Assembly: GCF_003573695.1 (NCBI RefSeq) | Contig: NC_039359.1 | Location: 133,697,939-133,761,938 of the forward strand | Reading direction: 5' to 3' | DNA length: 64,000 bases | Origin: Papaver somniferum | Taxonomy: Eukaryota > Streptophyta > Magnoliopsida > Ranunculales > Papaveraceae | Part shown: positions 10,950-23,373 of the stretch, one piece after another | How positions within the stretch are numbered: the first letter of the stretch is position 1 | Layout of the letters: each line of letters opens with the position of its first letter | Notes under the pieces: model-generated | The model's database searches: none | Told to the model about the DNA's origin: nothing | Seen by the model: the letters and a program-made list of their open reading frames with translations, nothing else | Position numbers and translations under genes: made by a program

Positions 10950-11463
10950 TAACAACACCACCCAATATTTCGCTTAGCAATATGTATGGACAAACTCCAA
11001 TATACTTTTTATGAGAATCAACTAGACAGTCATACTCAATCAATAAAAAGATATATCAAAGACTTTATATCTCAATCTCTCGATTTGATCTTTACTCAAG
11101 CAAATATAAATCTGCGAGTCTTTATCAAAGAGAGATAACTTGGACGGTACCAAAGACCAATATCCAAGGATTAATCAACTACGATCAACAACCAAAATTT
11201 GGATTAGAGAAGTTGATGATCTTAACACACAACCTGTATTATTTCAATTATATAACATATAATTCGGAAAAGAAATAACACATACACCAAAAATTTTGTT
11301 AACGAGGAACAAATGCAGAAAAACCTCGGGACCTAGTCCAGATTGAATATACACTGTATTAAGCCGCTATAGACACTAGCATACAGTAAACTAACTTCGG
11401 ACTGGACTATAGTTGGACCCCAATCAGTCTCCCACCGATCCAAGGTACAGTTGTACTCCTACG
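10950..11463 (-). repeat. Truncated 3' LTR (family A)
   Basis: Matches the first 500 bp of the other family A LTRs from CTAACAACACCACCC to TACTCCTACGCC, with the core box at 11287-11385. It lacks the terminal 15 bases at its left and everything beyond 11463. At that point it is fused directly to gag sequence (AAGCAAATGATGATCG), a deletion junction. Confidence 0.8.
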
Positions 11464-11532
11464 CCAAGCAAATGATGATCGTCTCTTGCTATATATTCGA
11501 TCGAAAATTCTAATTTTTCCGACCAGTGTGTT

Positions 11533-12120
11533 TCAGGAAAGAGTATTAAGGTTATTTCCTTCAACGATGGCATGTCTTTTATATTCGTATCTGGATGGCA
11601 GCGATCGAAGGATTTTCATCACAATTTCCTTTTCAGGAATGGTCCTACCCAATGCACATGATGCATTAACAATTTCAGACAGTTTGTGATAAAAATCATC
11701 GAACGAATCTCCTTCTACCATAGAAAGGTCTTCCCATTCGAAATTAAGGTTTTGAAGCCTAGCTTCCTTTTCACTGGGGTTACCTTCAAATACGCTTTCT
11801 AAAGTATCCCAAGCTTCTTTAGACGTAGTGCATGAGACCACATGATGTCTAAGGTTTGGGGAAACAACATGTAGAATGGCGTTCAACCCGTCGGAGTTTT
11901 TCCTTGCAACAACTAACTCGGCAGTGTTCTACATACATAAATATTTTGGTACAACAACATATCTTTGCATAACAACGGGAGTCTCATAGCCATTCACAAC
12001 ACATATCCATGATTGGAAGTCACACGACTGAAGAAATGTGCGCATAACAACTTTCCACCATAGATAGTTTGAGCCATCGAGGATTGGTGGCACGTTAATA
12101 GAGTTAGCACCTCTGTCCAT
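11533..12120 (-). pseudogene. Truncated Copia gag (UBN2) with one premature stop
   Basis: The frame starts MDRGANSINVPPILDGSNY and continues through YLCM, a TAG stop (near 11927), then NTAELV and the UBN2 core (SCTTSKEAWDTLESVFEG, GRTIPEKEIVMKILRSLP) to NNLNTLS. The parts on both sides of the stop are in the same frame. It is almost identical to the gag at 17790-18467, which has Tyr at the stop position. The 3' half of gag is lost in the junction at 11463/11464. Gag would form the particle shell; this copy is dead. Confidence 0.8.
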
Positions 12121-12186
12121 AGAGTCAGATCGCTACAAACACGGACTTGTTAGGTCTTAAACGCGTTTGCCTGCTCTGATACCAAT

Positions 12187-14608
12187 TGAAAAATCGGGGG
12201 TCTAACAACACCACCCAATATTTAGCTTAGCAATCTGTATGGACAAACTCCAATATACTTTTTATGAGAATCAACTAGACAAACAGACTCAATCAATAAA
12301 AATATATATCAAATAGTTTATATCTCAATCTCTCGATTTGATCTTTACTCAAGCAAATAGAAATCTGCGAGTCTTTATCAAAGAGAGATAACTTGGACGG
12401 TACCAAAGACCAATATCCAAGGATCAATCAACTACAATCAACAACCAAAAGTTGGATTAGAGAAGTTGATGATCTTAACGCACAACCTGTATTATTTCAA
12501 TTATATAACATATAATGCGGAAAAGAAATAACACAGACACCAGAAATTTTGTTAACGAGGAAACCGCAAATGCAGAAAAACCCCAGTACCTAGTCCAGAT
12601 TGAATACACACTGTATTAAGCCGCTACAGATACTAGCATACTGTAAACTAACTTCGGACTGGACTATAGTTGGACCCCAATCAGTCTCCCACCGATCCAA
12701 GGTACAGTTCTACTCCTACGCCTTTGATCTCAGCAGGATATTGCGCACTTGATTCCCTTAGCTGATCTCACCCACAACCAAGAATTGCTGCAACCAAAAA
12801 TCACAGACTTGATAATAAACAGATCTATCTCACACAGAAAAGTATATCAAAGGATAAATCTGTCTCCCACAGATAAGCCCTAGGTTTTGTTCCGTCTTTA
12901 GATATAAAATCAAGGTGAACAGGAACCAATTGATAAGCCGGTCTTATATTCCCGAAGAACAACCTAGATTAATCAATCACCACTCTACAATCCTTCCTGA
13001 CTACACAGGCGGTTTGTCTAGGAATCACAAACAGTGAGACGAAGATGTTTGTGACTTCTTTATCTTGCCTATCGGAGAACTCTCACGATCACAAGTCAAT
13101 CAATCGATTGTACTTGTACTATAGAAGATACAACATCAGATCACACAACTACGATAAAGTAGTATCGGTCTGGCTTCACAATCCCAATGAAGTTTTTAAG
13201 TCGTTAACATGATTTTAGAGAAGAAAATCAAAGGTTAATGGAGAATGACTCTAGCGGGCGCACTAGTAGCACACAGACGTGTGGGGATTAGTTTTGCACA
13301 ATGCTATATGTCTCCTTTATATAGCCTTCAAATCAGGGTTTTGCCTTAGTTACGAAGAAATCCTTATTCACCGTTAGATGAAAACCTGATTTAGATTTAA
13401 GCTAATATTTCTCAACCGTTAGATCGAAAAACCTAGCTTGTCACACACATTTTGGTAAACGTTTACTGGGTTCGTGAAAACCATGCCCAAACGTGTACGT
13501 GTATGTTGGTTCAACATAGTAACCCAAAAAGGTCAACCATATGAGCATTTCATATTAACCTTGTTCTTCTCCATCATAACTAGTTCAATTGATTCAAATG
13601 AACTAGTTAAAGAGTTGTTCAATTGCTATGAGATCTTAGGTAACTACACAAGACACAATTGAAACAAAGATGATTCGATTCGATTGAATCGTCTCATGAA
13701 CTTTATAGACACGGTTTGCATAAAGCATTCCTTAGTAATTTAAGTTTCATGTTCAGAGCACATCTTTAGATCATAACCTCTTAATTTCACAAACAAGTTC
13801 CCGGACTTAAGTTAATCGGTTGAGTTTTCCAAAATCAGCAGAAATTCTCGCGAAGAGAACTTCCGCCAGTTCGCAGACTGGGTTCGCGAACTTAGCACAC
13901 AAACGAGTTTTGGAAAATCCAGCAGAAGTTCTCGGTCGAGAAAATCCGTCAGTTCGAGGACTGAGTCTGCGGACTGGGTTCGCGGACTTGGCAAGCCAAT
14001 TCCACAATCCTCCTGATTTCTCTTGATCAACAAAGTTCGAAAACTTCGGTTCAAGGAATACATGATTATGTAATCTAAAATCTAATTTCAATCATTGAGA
14101 CATTCTCAGAGGACGCTATGTAGCCGTTATTCATAGACCGATTCACGTCAGAGAAATTCTCAAAGTGATTGAAACTTTTCATGACTTTCGTCACTAGGTG
14201 GAAGATAAACTTGATCAAAAAGAAACGCTTTACCAACACATGATTTCGAGATATATATAGGAGAGATATACTCGGCTCCAAATATCAAATGTGTATGATC
14301 TAGTCTATATAACATACGACTTTTGTCTCATAAGAAGTAGGAGATAGAAGAGATAGACTTTTGAGTGATAGATAAGTTCAAGTCTCCACATACCTTTTTG
14401 TTGATGAAGTTCCACGGTTCCTTGTATAGATATTCGTCGTTGTATGATGAATCGCCATGAAGTCCTTGATCTCAACTACACTTTTCTATCCTAGTCCGAG
14501 ACTTAGCTATGTAGGCTAGAAATCAAGACTTATAGTTTTGATCACTAACATTGACAAACATGCTTGAGATAGAAACGCATGCGAGGTTGACTGAGCTATG
14601 CTCTAACA
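12187..14608 (-). repeat. LTR shared by two units (family A, 2422 bp)
   Basis: Minus strand TGTTAGAGCATAGCTCAGTC to GATTTTTCA. The primer-binding site is on its left (12173-12184) and the polypurine tract on its right (14609-14621). TATA box at 13315-13325, core box at 12545-12640, and GTTCGCGGACT-type repeats at 13796-13995. Confidence 0.85.
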
Positions 14609-14621
14609 ATTTCCCCCTTTG
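14609..14621 (-). other. Polypurine tract
   Basis: The minus strand reads AAAGGGGGAAAT directly before the LTR start TGTTAGAG. It would prime plus-strand synthesis. Confidence 0.75.
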
Positions 14622-15462
14622 TCAATTTTAGTGACAAAACTATTAATACATATGGAATACAAAAAAGATAAACTTTAGTGGCTCCTATTCCATAGTCTAA
14701 TCTTCAACGTTCCTTGAAATCTTCGTCCTTCCAAGTACTCCAATGATCCCAAAGGTTGTAAGTTTAGCACCATCGTTTTTGAAGATCCGTAGCTATAACA
14801 ATGAGAGAAATCGAGATTCTTGATCATTATTATACAGTGTCATAGTACTATTGTGTAACATCAAAGTCCAATTGTATCACGACTTTAACAATAATACTAC
14901 GGTGATATGTATCACTCCGCCTTAGTCAATACTCCATCTCGATCATGGAAACCACTCCCCCTTACACAATGATCCGAAAACCATATGTATTTGTAGTGTG
15001 AACTACAATATTTCTCCCCCTTTTTGTCAATAAAATTGGCGAAGGTACAAGAATGGGATCATACTGAAATTTCCACAAGAGACATTTCATGACCAAAAGA
15101 AAAATACATACCAACTTAATTTAGATGCAATCTAATAGCCGAAGCTAACAGTGTTCATCAAGGAGTTTTAAGATACAAGATAACCCCTATAAAATTCCAC
15201 AGCCGCACACCCCGCAAGATATTACCATTAAGCACAAGTTCAAAATAACTCTCCCCCATTTGATGTCATTCCCGAGAGAACAACAAGAGCGACCTTAATT
15301 TCGAAAGAAAAGAAGGATTTTTTAATTTGGACACCAAAAACCATGAGAATGATTTTGTATATCCAAAACTTAACCAAATTAACCACAAGTAAACCCATGA
15401 TTGATTCAATTGGAATGCGCAACTAAATCAAACCACAAAAGTGATCAACTTAATTGAAAGTT
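14622..15462 (-). other. 3' UTR of unit 2 with extra polypurine tracts
   Basis: Non-coding. On the minus strand it carries further AAGGGGGAG-type tracts at 14954-14962, 15012-15026 and 15250-15258. The same layout occurs in E1 (near 202), in the unit at 20934 and in B (56217-56570). Confidence 0.6.
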
Positions 15463-15965
15463 CTCAACATAAGTAAACTCACGAAGCTACGACTAAGTCC
15501 ATCACACGGAGATGACTAAGTTAACCGTTCAAATATTCAACATAAGGAAAAACTTACGGAATATATGACTACATTAACCAATAGAACATGATAGTGTAGC
15601 CTTTCATATACTCAACACATGATCTTGTGGAATATATGAAAACTCAACTAGATTAATTACAAGAGAACCTATAATTATTCTAATTGGAATACAAATAACC
15701 AAAATTTATCACCGAAGTAATCAATTTAATTATTTTGGGCTCAACATAAGAAAACTTATGGAACCCCGACTAAGTTCATCATAGAGTAAGACAACCTTAA
15801 CCGTACATTACTCAACATAAGAAAGAAAACTTATGGAGTACAAACTAAATAACCAAACTAGTTGATTAATTTAGTTCCTATTGCTCAACATATAGTATCT
15901 TACGGAACAACCAACCAAGCAAATAAGAAAAATAGACTTAGTTGTAAGGTACTCAACATAAGACA
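15463..15965 (-). repeat. 3' UTR hairpin array of unit 2
   Basis: The box (A/C)TCAACAYA recurs at 463, 535, 611, 740, 811, 884 and 952 (+15000), with spacings of 72, 76, 129, 71, 73 and 68. Clear hairpins: CATAAGAAAACTTATG at 15745-15760, CATAAG(8 nt)CTTATG at 15816-15835, and CATAAG(6 nt)CTTACG at 15541-15558. Confidence 0.75.
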
Positions 15966-16484
15966 CACAATGGAGCCTTCACGGTAAAACATAATAAAAT
16001 GGATCAATGAAGATCAATACCGTGGATAACATACAAGGATCTATTCTATTTTCCATCATAACAATATAATAGACTTTATCCTTGTCAAACAAAAGATATC
16101 ATCCTATTTTCCATCAAATACATGATTGCATAGGCATAACTTTTGTATATGTCAAAAGTCCATTCGTCCTTTCATCAATACGAATACCAATTCATGAACG
16201 CTTTTACTTTTGACCGCAATATGGGACCTTCAAGTTCACGGACGTAAACAATACATATCCCATAAAAATATTTCAATATCACAAACCGTTAAAATACTGC
16301 AATAAACATCATCCTCCAAATATTTTTAGAATTTAAAACCAATAAACCTAAAAAAATAACACAATAAGATGAAAACAAAAATAGCTATGTGTAGTCACAA
16401 TCATCGCTATTCAAGGCACTAGTTATTCTTCCAACTAATCCAAAAAGAAGACATATTAGGTATCTATACCTCTTAACAATCATT

Positions 16485-16814
16485 TCACTTACCTTGAATA
16501 TTCTTCTCATATTCCCTATATTCTTCAAGCTCATCTTCGATTAGGTAAATCCTTGATTCAAGACTATCCATTTTCTCCTCAAGTTTTTTGGAAGACACTT
16601 CAAGTTCATTTTTCAGAGCACGAACTTGTTCCAAAACGAGATTCATGGTTAAAGAGAGCTTATCAAACTGAGAGATAGAAGGGTTCTCATCAGAAGAAGA
16701 GACATGTTTGTCATAGCACATCTCATTGTCAGAAGAATCGAAACGAATCTTCTTTGAGGGAAATCGAACTGTCCATACATCACTTTATTTACTTGAATGA
16801 CTAGAGGAGTACAT
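16485..16814 (-). pseudogene. ORF2 of unit 2 (MYSSSHS type, coiled coil)
   Basis: A 110-codon frame opens MYSSSHSSK, has one TAA at codon 10, and continues SDVWTVRFPSKKIRFDSS, then a long acidic and hydrophobic helix (LEQVRALKNELEVSSKKLEE and MDSLESRIYLIEDELEEYRE) that has the heptad pattern of a coiled coil. The opening matches ORF2 of element B (MSSSSHSGG at 57726). It sits after gag and before the 3' untranslated region, where pol should be. The downstream ATG at 16721 could start a 78-codon protein containing the whole coiled coil. Function unknown; a coiled coil suggests self-association or binding to Gag, but that is inference. Confidence 0.55.
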
Positions 16815-17053
16815 GATAGAGAGGATGAAATGAGAGTGCTGAAGAGGTAGATCCTTTTAAAAGGAATGCAGGTGTAGAATTCCCAGAAACACCTTTTTTA
16901 CCAAACCTTAACAGAAGTTGGTTATCCAAAAAGCTGAAGTCGTTCACGAACAAGACCCGGTAAAAGCACAAAGAAAAAAAAAATATTACAGTCCCCTTGT
17001 ATATTATGATTCTTGTATAAGAGGAATAACACAAGAATCATTTTTCAACAAGA

Positions 17054-18467
17054 TTACTGAGCATAAGGCCTCCAATCCAAGATTGGACTGGGATAATCTT
17101 TGCAAAGAGAGAAACCACCCATTTCACTAGGTTTCTGCTTATCCATTTGAAAAAGAGAGTTATGAAGAACTTTCCTATACATTGTGATCAGAGTTTTAGA
17201 AAACTTGACTCCAGATCTTTGCAAATTCTGCATCGTTTTTGAAAACATCTTTTGATGAAAGGTAGACTTCCTTTTTGTTTCCAGCATACTACGGTTAGCC
17301 AGGAAGGAATGTTTTTGATTTGACGTGCTAAGATGATCATGAGGTGAACTCAGCTGAACGAAGTGATTTGGTAGACTCTTTTCCAAGAAACTCCCGGAGT
17401 CCAACACAAAATCAGGAGAGGTTTGCTGATCCAACACAGACAGACATGTCATGAAGGAATCATGAGAATGATTTTCAGCAAAAAGACTGAGAGAGCAATC
17501 ATAGATTTCCTCAAGACAATAATCAAGAGTATTCATCCATGCTTTAGTTATCTCTCTTATCTCCATTTCAGGATTTTTCGAAGAGGCTTGAACACACATA
17601 AGACCAGTTTCATTAGTACAACTCTTCTTGGTATTCTTATCCTTTATATTGACTAACGAACTTTCCTTTTGAGACTTTCTTTTACCACATCTGAGGATCT
17701 TCTTCAGTTTTTGTATAAACAAGGACAACGTAGAAATAAAGCAATTCTCACTTTTCTCTTTCGTCAATTTTGGATGACAAGATTTATGATCAGGAGAGGT
17801 GACACGGTTTCCAAGCAAATGATGATCGTCTTTTGCCATATATTCGATCGAAAATTCTAATTTTTCCGACCAGTGTGTTTCGTGAAAGAGTATTAAGGTT
17901 ATTTCCTTCAACGATGGCATGTCTTTTAGATTCGTATCTGGATGGCAGCGATCGAAGGATTTTCATCACAATTTCCTTTTCAGGAATGGTCCTACCCAAT
18001 GCACATGATGCATTAACAATTTCAGACACTTTGTGATAAAAATCGCCGAACGAATCTCCTTCTTCCATAGAAAGGTCTTCCCATTCAGAATTAAGGTTTT
18101 GAAGCCTAGATTCCTTTTCACTGGGGTTACCTTCAAATACGCTTTCTAAAGTATCCCAAGCTTCTTTAGACGTAGTGCATGAGACCACATGATGTCTAAG
18201 GTTTGGGGAAACAACATGTAAGATGGCGTTCAACCCGTCGGAGTTTTGCCTTGCAGCAACTAACTCGGCAGTGTTGTAAATACATAAATCTTTTGGTACA
18301 ACAACATTTCTTTCCATAACAACGGGAGTCTCATAGCCATTCACAACACATATCCATGATTGGAAGTCACACGACTGAAGAAATGTGCGCATAACAACTT
18401 TCCACCATAGATAGTTTGAGCCATCGAGGACTGGTGGTACGTTAATAGAGATAGCACCTCTGTCCAT
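17054..18467 (-). pseudogene. Copia gag of unit 2 with one frameshift
   Basis: The start MDRGAISINVPPVLDGSNYL lies 67 nt inside the LTR. Residues 1-200 hold a complete DUF4219/UBN2 capsid region (DFQSWICVVNGYETPV, SCTTSKEAWDTLESVFEG, ALGRTIPEKEIVMKILRSLP, NNLNTLSRNTLVGK). At about 17855 the frame shifts; the expected continuation LEFSIEYMAKDDHHLLGN is in the next frame, which stays open to 17054. That second part is Ser/Lys-rich and has no zinc knuckle, protease or polymerase motif. It ends after SPILDWRPYAQ. This is the best-kept UBN2 domain in the window. One indel kills it, unless the shift is programmed, for which I see no slippery site. Confidence 0.75.
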
Positions 18468-18533
18468 AGAGTCAGATCGCTACAAACACGGACTTGTTAG
18501 GTCTTAAACGCGTTTGCCTGCTCTGATACCAAT

Positions 18534-20933
18534 TGAAAAAGCGGGGGTCTAACAACACCACCCAATATTTCGATTAGCAGTCTGTATGGACTAACTCCGA
18601 AACACTTTGCTAGAGAATCAACTAGACAGTCAGACTCAATCCAGATAGAAAGTATCTCAAGGAGTTATATCTCTCTCTCGATTTGATTTTACTCAAGCAA
18701 AAAATCGTGAGTCTTTATCAAGAGAGATAACTTAGATGGTACCAAAGACCAATGTCCAAGATCAATCAATCAACAACCAAAGGTTGGATTTCCAGATTGA
18801 TGATCACGAACGCACAACCTGTATTATTTCAATTATATAAAATATAATGCGGAAAAGAAATAACACAGACACCAGAAATTTTGTTAACGAGGAAACCGCA
18901 AATGAGAAAAACCCCGGGACCTAGTCCAGATTGAATACACACTGTATTAAGCCGCTACAGACACTAGCCTACTGCAAACTAACTTCGGACTGGACTATAG
19001 TTGAACCCCAATCAGTCTCCACCGATCCAAATACAGTTGTACTCCTACTCCTGATCCCAGCAGGATACTGCGCACTTGATTCCCTTAGTGATCTCACCCA
19101 CAACCAAGAGTTGTCGTAACCCAAAATCACAGACTTGATAATAAACAGATCTGTCTCACACATAAAAGTTATAAAGGATAAATTGTCTCCCACAGATAAA
19201 CCTAGGTTTTGTTCCGTCTTTAGATATAAAATCAAGGTAACAGGAACCAATTGATAATCCGGTCTTATATTCCCGAAGAACAACTAGATTAATCAATCAC
19301 CTCTCTACAATCCTTCCTGACTACACAGCGGATTGTCGAGGAATCACAAATAGTGAGACGAAGATGTTTGACTTCTTTATCTTGCCTATCGGAGAACTCT
19401 CACATCTCAAGCCAATCAATCGATTGTACTCGTACGATAGAAGATGCAATCAGATCACACAACTACGATAAAGTAGTATCGGTTGGCTTCACAATACCAA
19501 TGAAGTCTTTAATTCGTTAACCTGATTTTAGAGAAGAAAATCAAAGGTTAATGGATATCAACTCTAGCGGGGGCACTAGTAGCACACAGACGTGTGGGGA
19601 TTAGTTTTGCACAATGCTAGATGTCTCCTTTATATAGCCTTCAAATCAGGGTTTTGCCTTAGTTACAAAGCAATCCATATTAACCGTAAGATGAAAACCT
19701 GATTTAGATTCAAGCTAATATTTCTCAACCGTTAGATCGAAAACTTAGCTTGTCACACACACTTGGGTAGACGTTTACTGGGTTCGTGAAAACCATTCCC
19801 AAACGTGTACGTGTATGTTGGTTCAACATAGTAACCCAAAAAGGTTAACCATATGAGCATTTCATATTAACCTGGTTCTTCTTCACCATAACTAGTTAAA
19901 TTGACTCAAATGAACTAGTTAAAGAGTCGTTCAATTGCTATGAGATCTTATGTAACTACACAAGACACAATTAAAACAAAGATGATTCAATTCGATTGAA
20001 TCGGCTCATGAACATTATATCCACGGTTTGCATAAAGCATTCCTTAGTAATTTAATGTTTCATGTTCTGAGCACATCTTTAGATCATAACCTCTTAAGTT
20101 CACAAACAAGTTCGCAGACTTAAGTTAATCGGTTGAGTTTTCCAAACTCAGCAGAAATTCTCGGGATGATAACTTCCGCCAGTTCGAGGACTGGGTTCGC
20201 GGAATAAGTTCGCGGACTTAGAACACAAACGAGTTTTGGAAAATCCCAGCAGAAATTCTCGGTTGAGAACTTCCGACAGTTCGCGGACTGAGTTTGCGAA
20301 TTAGGTTCGCGGACTTGGCAACCAATTCCACAATCCTTCTGATTTATCTTGATCAACAAAGTTCGAAAACTTCGGTTCAAGGAAAACATGGTTATGTAAT
20401 CTAACCTCTCATTTCAATCATTGAGACATTCTCAGAGGACGCTATGTAGCCGTTATGCACAGACCGATTCACGCCAGAGCAATTCTCAAAGTGATTGAAA
20501 CTTTTCATGACTTTCGTCACTAGGTGAAGATAAACTTGATCAAAGCGAAACGCTTTACCAACACACGATTTCGAGATAAAAGATAAGCAATGAATGCTCA
20601 GCTTGAAATGTCAAATGTGCATGATCTAGTCTATGTAGCATACGACTTTTGTCTCATAAGAAGTAGGAGATAGAAGAGATAGACTTTTGAGTGATAGATA
20701 ATTCAAGTCTCCACATACCTTTTTGTTGATGAAGTTCCACGATTCCTTGTATAGATCTTCGTCGTTGCATGATGAATCGCCATGAAGTCCTTGAGCTCAA
20801 CTACACTTTTCTATCCTAGTCCGAGATTTAGGTATGTAGGCTAGAAATCAAGACTTATAGTTTTGATCACTAACATTGACAAACATGCTTGAGATTGAAA
20901 CGCATGCTAGGTTGACCGAGCTATGCTCTAACA
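18534..20933 (-). repeat. LTR shared by units 2 and 3 (family A, 2400 bp)
   Basis: Minus strand TGTTAGAGCATAGCTCGGTC to CGCTTTTTCA. Primer-binding site at 18520-18531 on its left, polypurine tract at 20934-20946 on its right. It has many one-base deletions in 18900-19500 relative to the neighbours. TATA box at 19627-19637. Confidence 0.85.
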
Positions 20934-20946
20934 ATCTCCCCCTTTT
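20934..20946 (-). other. Polypurine tract
   Basis: The minus strand reads AAAAAGGGGGAGAT immediately before TGTTAGAGCATAGC. It belongs to the unit at 20934-24490. Confidence 0.75.
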
Positions 20947-21783
20947 TCAATTTTAGTGAAAAAACTATTAATACATATGGAATACAAAAAAGATAAACTT
21001 TAGTGACTCCTATTCCATAGTCTAATCTTCAACGTTCTTGAAATCTTCGTCCTTCCAAGTATTCCAATGATCCCAAAGGTTGTAAGTTTAGCACCATCGT
21101 TGTTGAAGATCCGTAGCTATAACAATGAGAGAAATCGAGATTGTCGGTCATTATTATACAGTGTCATAGTATTATTATATAACATCAAAATCCAATTGTA
21201 TCACGACTTTAACAATAATACTACGGTGATATGTATCACTCCCCCTTAGTCAATACTCCATCTCGATCATGGAAACCACTCCCCCTTACACAATGATCCG
21301 AAAACCATATGTATTTGTAGTGTGAACTACAATATTTCTCCTCCTTTTTGTCAATAAAATTGGCAAAGGTACAATAATGGGATCATAATGAAATTTCCAC
21401 AAGAGACATTTCATGACTAAAACAAAAATACGTACCAACTTAATTTAGATGCAATCTAATAGCCGCAACTAAGAGCATTCGTCAAGGAGTTTTAAGATAC
21501 AAGATAACCCCTATAAAATTCCACAGCCGCACTCCCCGCAAGATATTACCATTAAGCACAAGTTCAAAAGAACTCTCCCCCATTTGTTGTCATTCCCGAG
21601 AGAACAACAAGAGCGACCTTAATTTCGAAAGAAAATAAGGATTTTATATTGGACACCAAAAACATAGGAATGATTTTCTATATCCAAAGCTCAACCAAAT
21701 TAACCATAAGTAAACCCATGATTAATTTAATTGGAATACACAACTAAATCAAACCACAAAAGTGATCAATTTAATTGAAAGTG

Positions 21784-22280
21784 CTCAACATAAATAAACT
21801 CACGGATCTACGACTAAGTCAATCACACGGAGATGACTAACTTAACCGTTCAAATACTCAACATGAGGAAAACCATACGGAATATATGACTACATTAACC
21901 AAAGAACATGATAGTGTAGCCTTTCATATACTCAACACAAGAACTTGTGGAATATATGAAAACTCAACTAGATTAATTACAAGAGAACCTATAATTAATC
22001 TAATTGGAATACAAATAACCAAACTAATCACCGAAGTAATCAATTTAATTATTTTGGGCTCAACATAAAAGAACTTATGGAACCCCGACTAAGTTCATCA
22101 TAGAATATGACAACCTTAACTGTACATGTACTCGACATAAGAAAGAAAACTTATGGAGTACAAACTAAATAACCAAACAGGTTGATTAATTTAGTTCTTA
22201 ATGCTCGACATATAACATTTTATGGAACAACCAACAAAGCCAAGGTAAATCGACTTAGTTGTAAGGTGCTCAACATAAGA
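21784..22280 (-). repeat. 3' UTR hairpin array of unit 3
   Basis: CTCAAC/CTCGAC boxes at 21784, 21857, 21931, 22059, 22131, 22204 and 22269, with spacings of 73, 74, 128, 72, 73 and 65, nearly the same as in unit 2. The hairpin CACAAGAACTTGTG (21936-21949) replaces CATAAG/CTTATG with both arms changed. Confidence 0.75.
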
Positions 22281-22773
22281 CACACAATGGAGCCTTCACG
22301 GTAAAACATAATAAAATGGATCAATGAATATCAATATCGTGGATAACATACAAGGATTTATTTTATTTTCCATCATAACGACATAATAGACTTTATCCTT
22401 GTTGAAAAAAAGATTTTATCATATTTTCCATCAAATTAATGATTGCATAGCCATAACTTTTGTATATGTCAAAAGTTCATTCGTCCTTTCATCAATAAGA
22501 ATACCGATTCATGAACGACTTTACTTTTGACTGCAATATGAGACCTTCAAGTTCACGGACGTAAAAAATACATATCCCATAAAAATATTGCAATATCACA
22601 AACCATTAAAATACTACAATAAACATCATCCTCCAAATATTTTTTAGAATTTAATACCAATAAACCTAAAAAAATAACATAAGAAGATGAAAACAACAAT
22701 AGCTATGTGTAGTCACAATCATCGCTATTCAAAGCACTAGTTATTCTTCCAACAAATCCAAAAAGAAGACTTA

Positions 22774-23193
22774 CTAGGCATTCATGATCTTTTCAAAAGT
22801 TTCTTCATAGAACTCCTTCTCATTATTGAAGAGTTCATTAACAAAGGGATCATTCAACTCCTCCAAGTCTTTTGAAAACGCTGTCAACTTACTGAGTTCT
22901 TTTTCTAGTTTTCGTACAGTGTTTGCAGATTGAGACGCATTCGTTCACAGTGAACAATATCTTCTAAGGATGCATAAATCCGATATTTTAAGTTGTTTCT
23001 TTTGTTGATGAAATCTTTTACAAGGTTCCTGAAATTTTCATTACTTTGATACGACGACAAGAACCAGTTTAAGGAAGGATTTTTACCATTAATTGTAGCT
23101 TCTTCAACCCTGTGAAGGAAATTCCAGTACACTATCGTACATTAGCTGCCAGCATTGTATTCCTGCTTGTGCTGCACTAGTAACAGGTGCCAT
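22774..23193 (-). pseudogene. ORF2 of unit 3 (MAPVT type), two compensating frameshifts
   Basis: Start MAPVTSAAQAGIQCWQL at 23193, stop TAG at 22774-22776; 420 nt, the length also found for ORF2 of element B. The first and last parts are in one frame and the middle (22905-23132: INGKNPSLNWFLSSYQ, NLVKDFINKRNNLKYRIY, SLEDIVHCERMRLNLQTLYE) is in another, so two indels compensate. The end reads KDLEELNDPFVNELFNNEKE. The middle and C-terminal parts are helical and charged with no known catalytic motif. It is homologous to 1330-1626. It lies between the RT remnant and the 3' untranslated region. Confidence 0.55.
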
Positions 23194-23373
23194 GGAATAA
23201 AAGCTTTTTGAAATACACCGTTCGTGAACCACAAAAACCCTGGACAAACAAAAGCTTTTGTATTTTTAGAGATATATATAGGTAAAAAAAAATAACCAAA
23301 AATACACTCCCTGAGCCAAAAGACGCAAATCCCCATTTTCTCAAGACAAACATGGGGACGCGAACGTCTAGGG

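Noticed and set aside
13807..14091. Overlapping frames on both strands inside the LTR near the GTTCGCGGACT repeats
   Set aside because: Open only because of the repeated GC-richer motif; frames are broken at the equivalent position in other LTRs.
17054..17860. 288-codon frame considered as a host gene
   Set aside because: Its first residues continue the UBN2 gag of the overlapping frame; it is the second half of a frameshifted gag.
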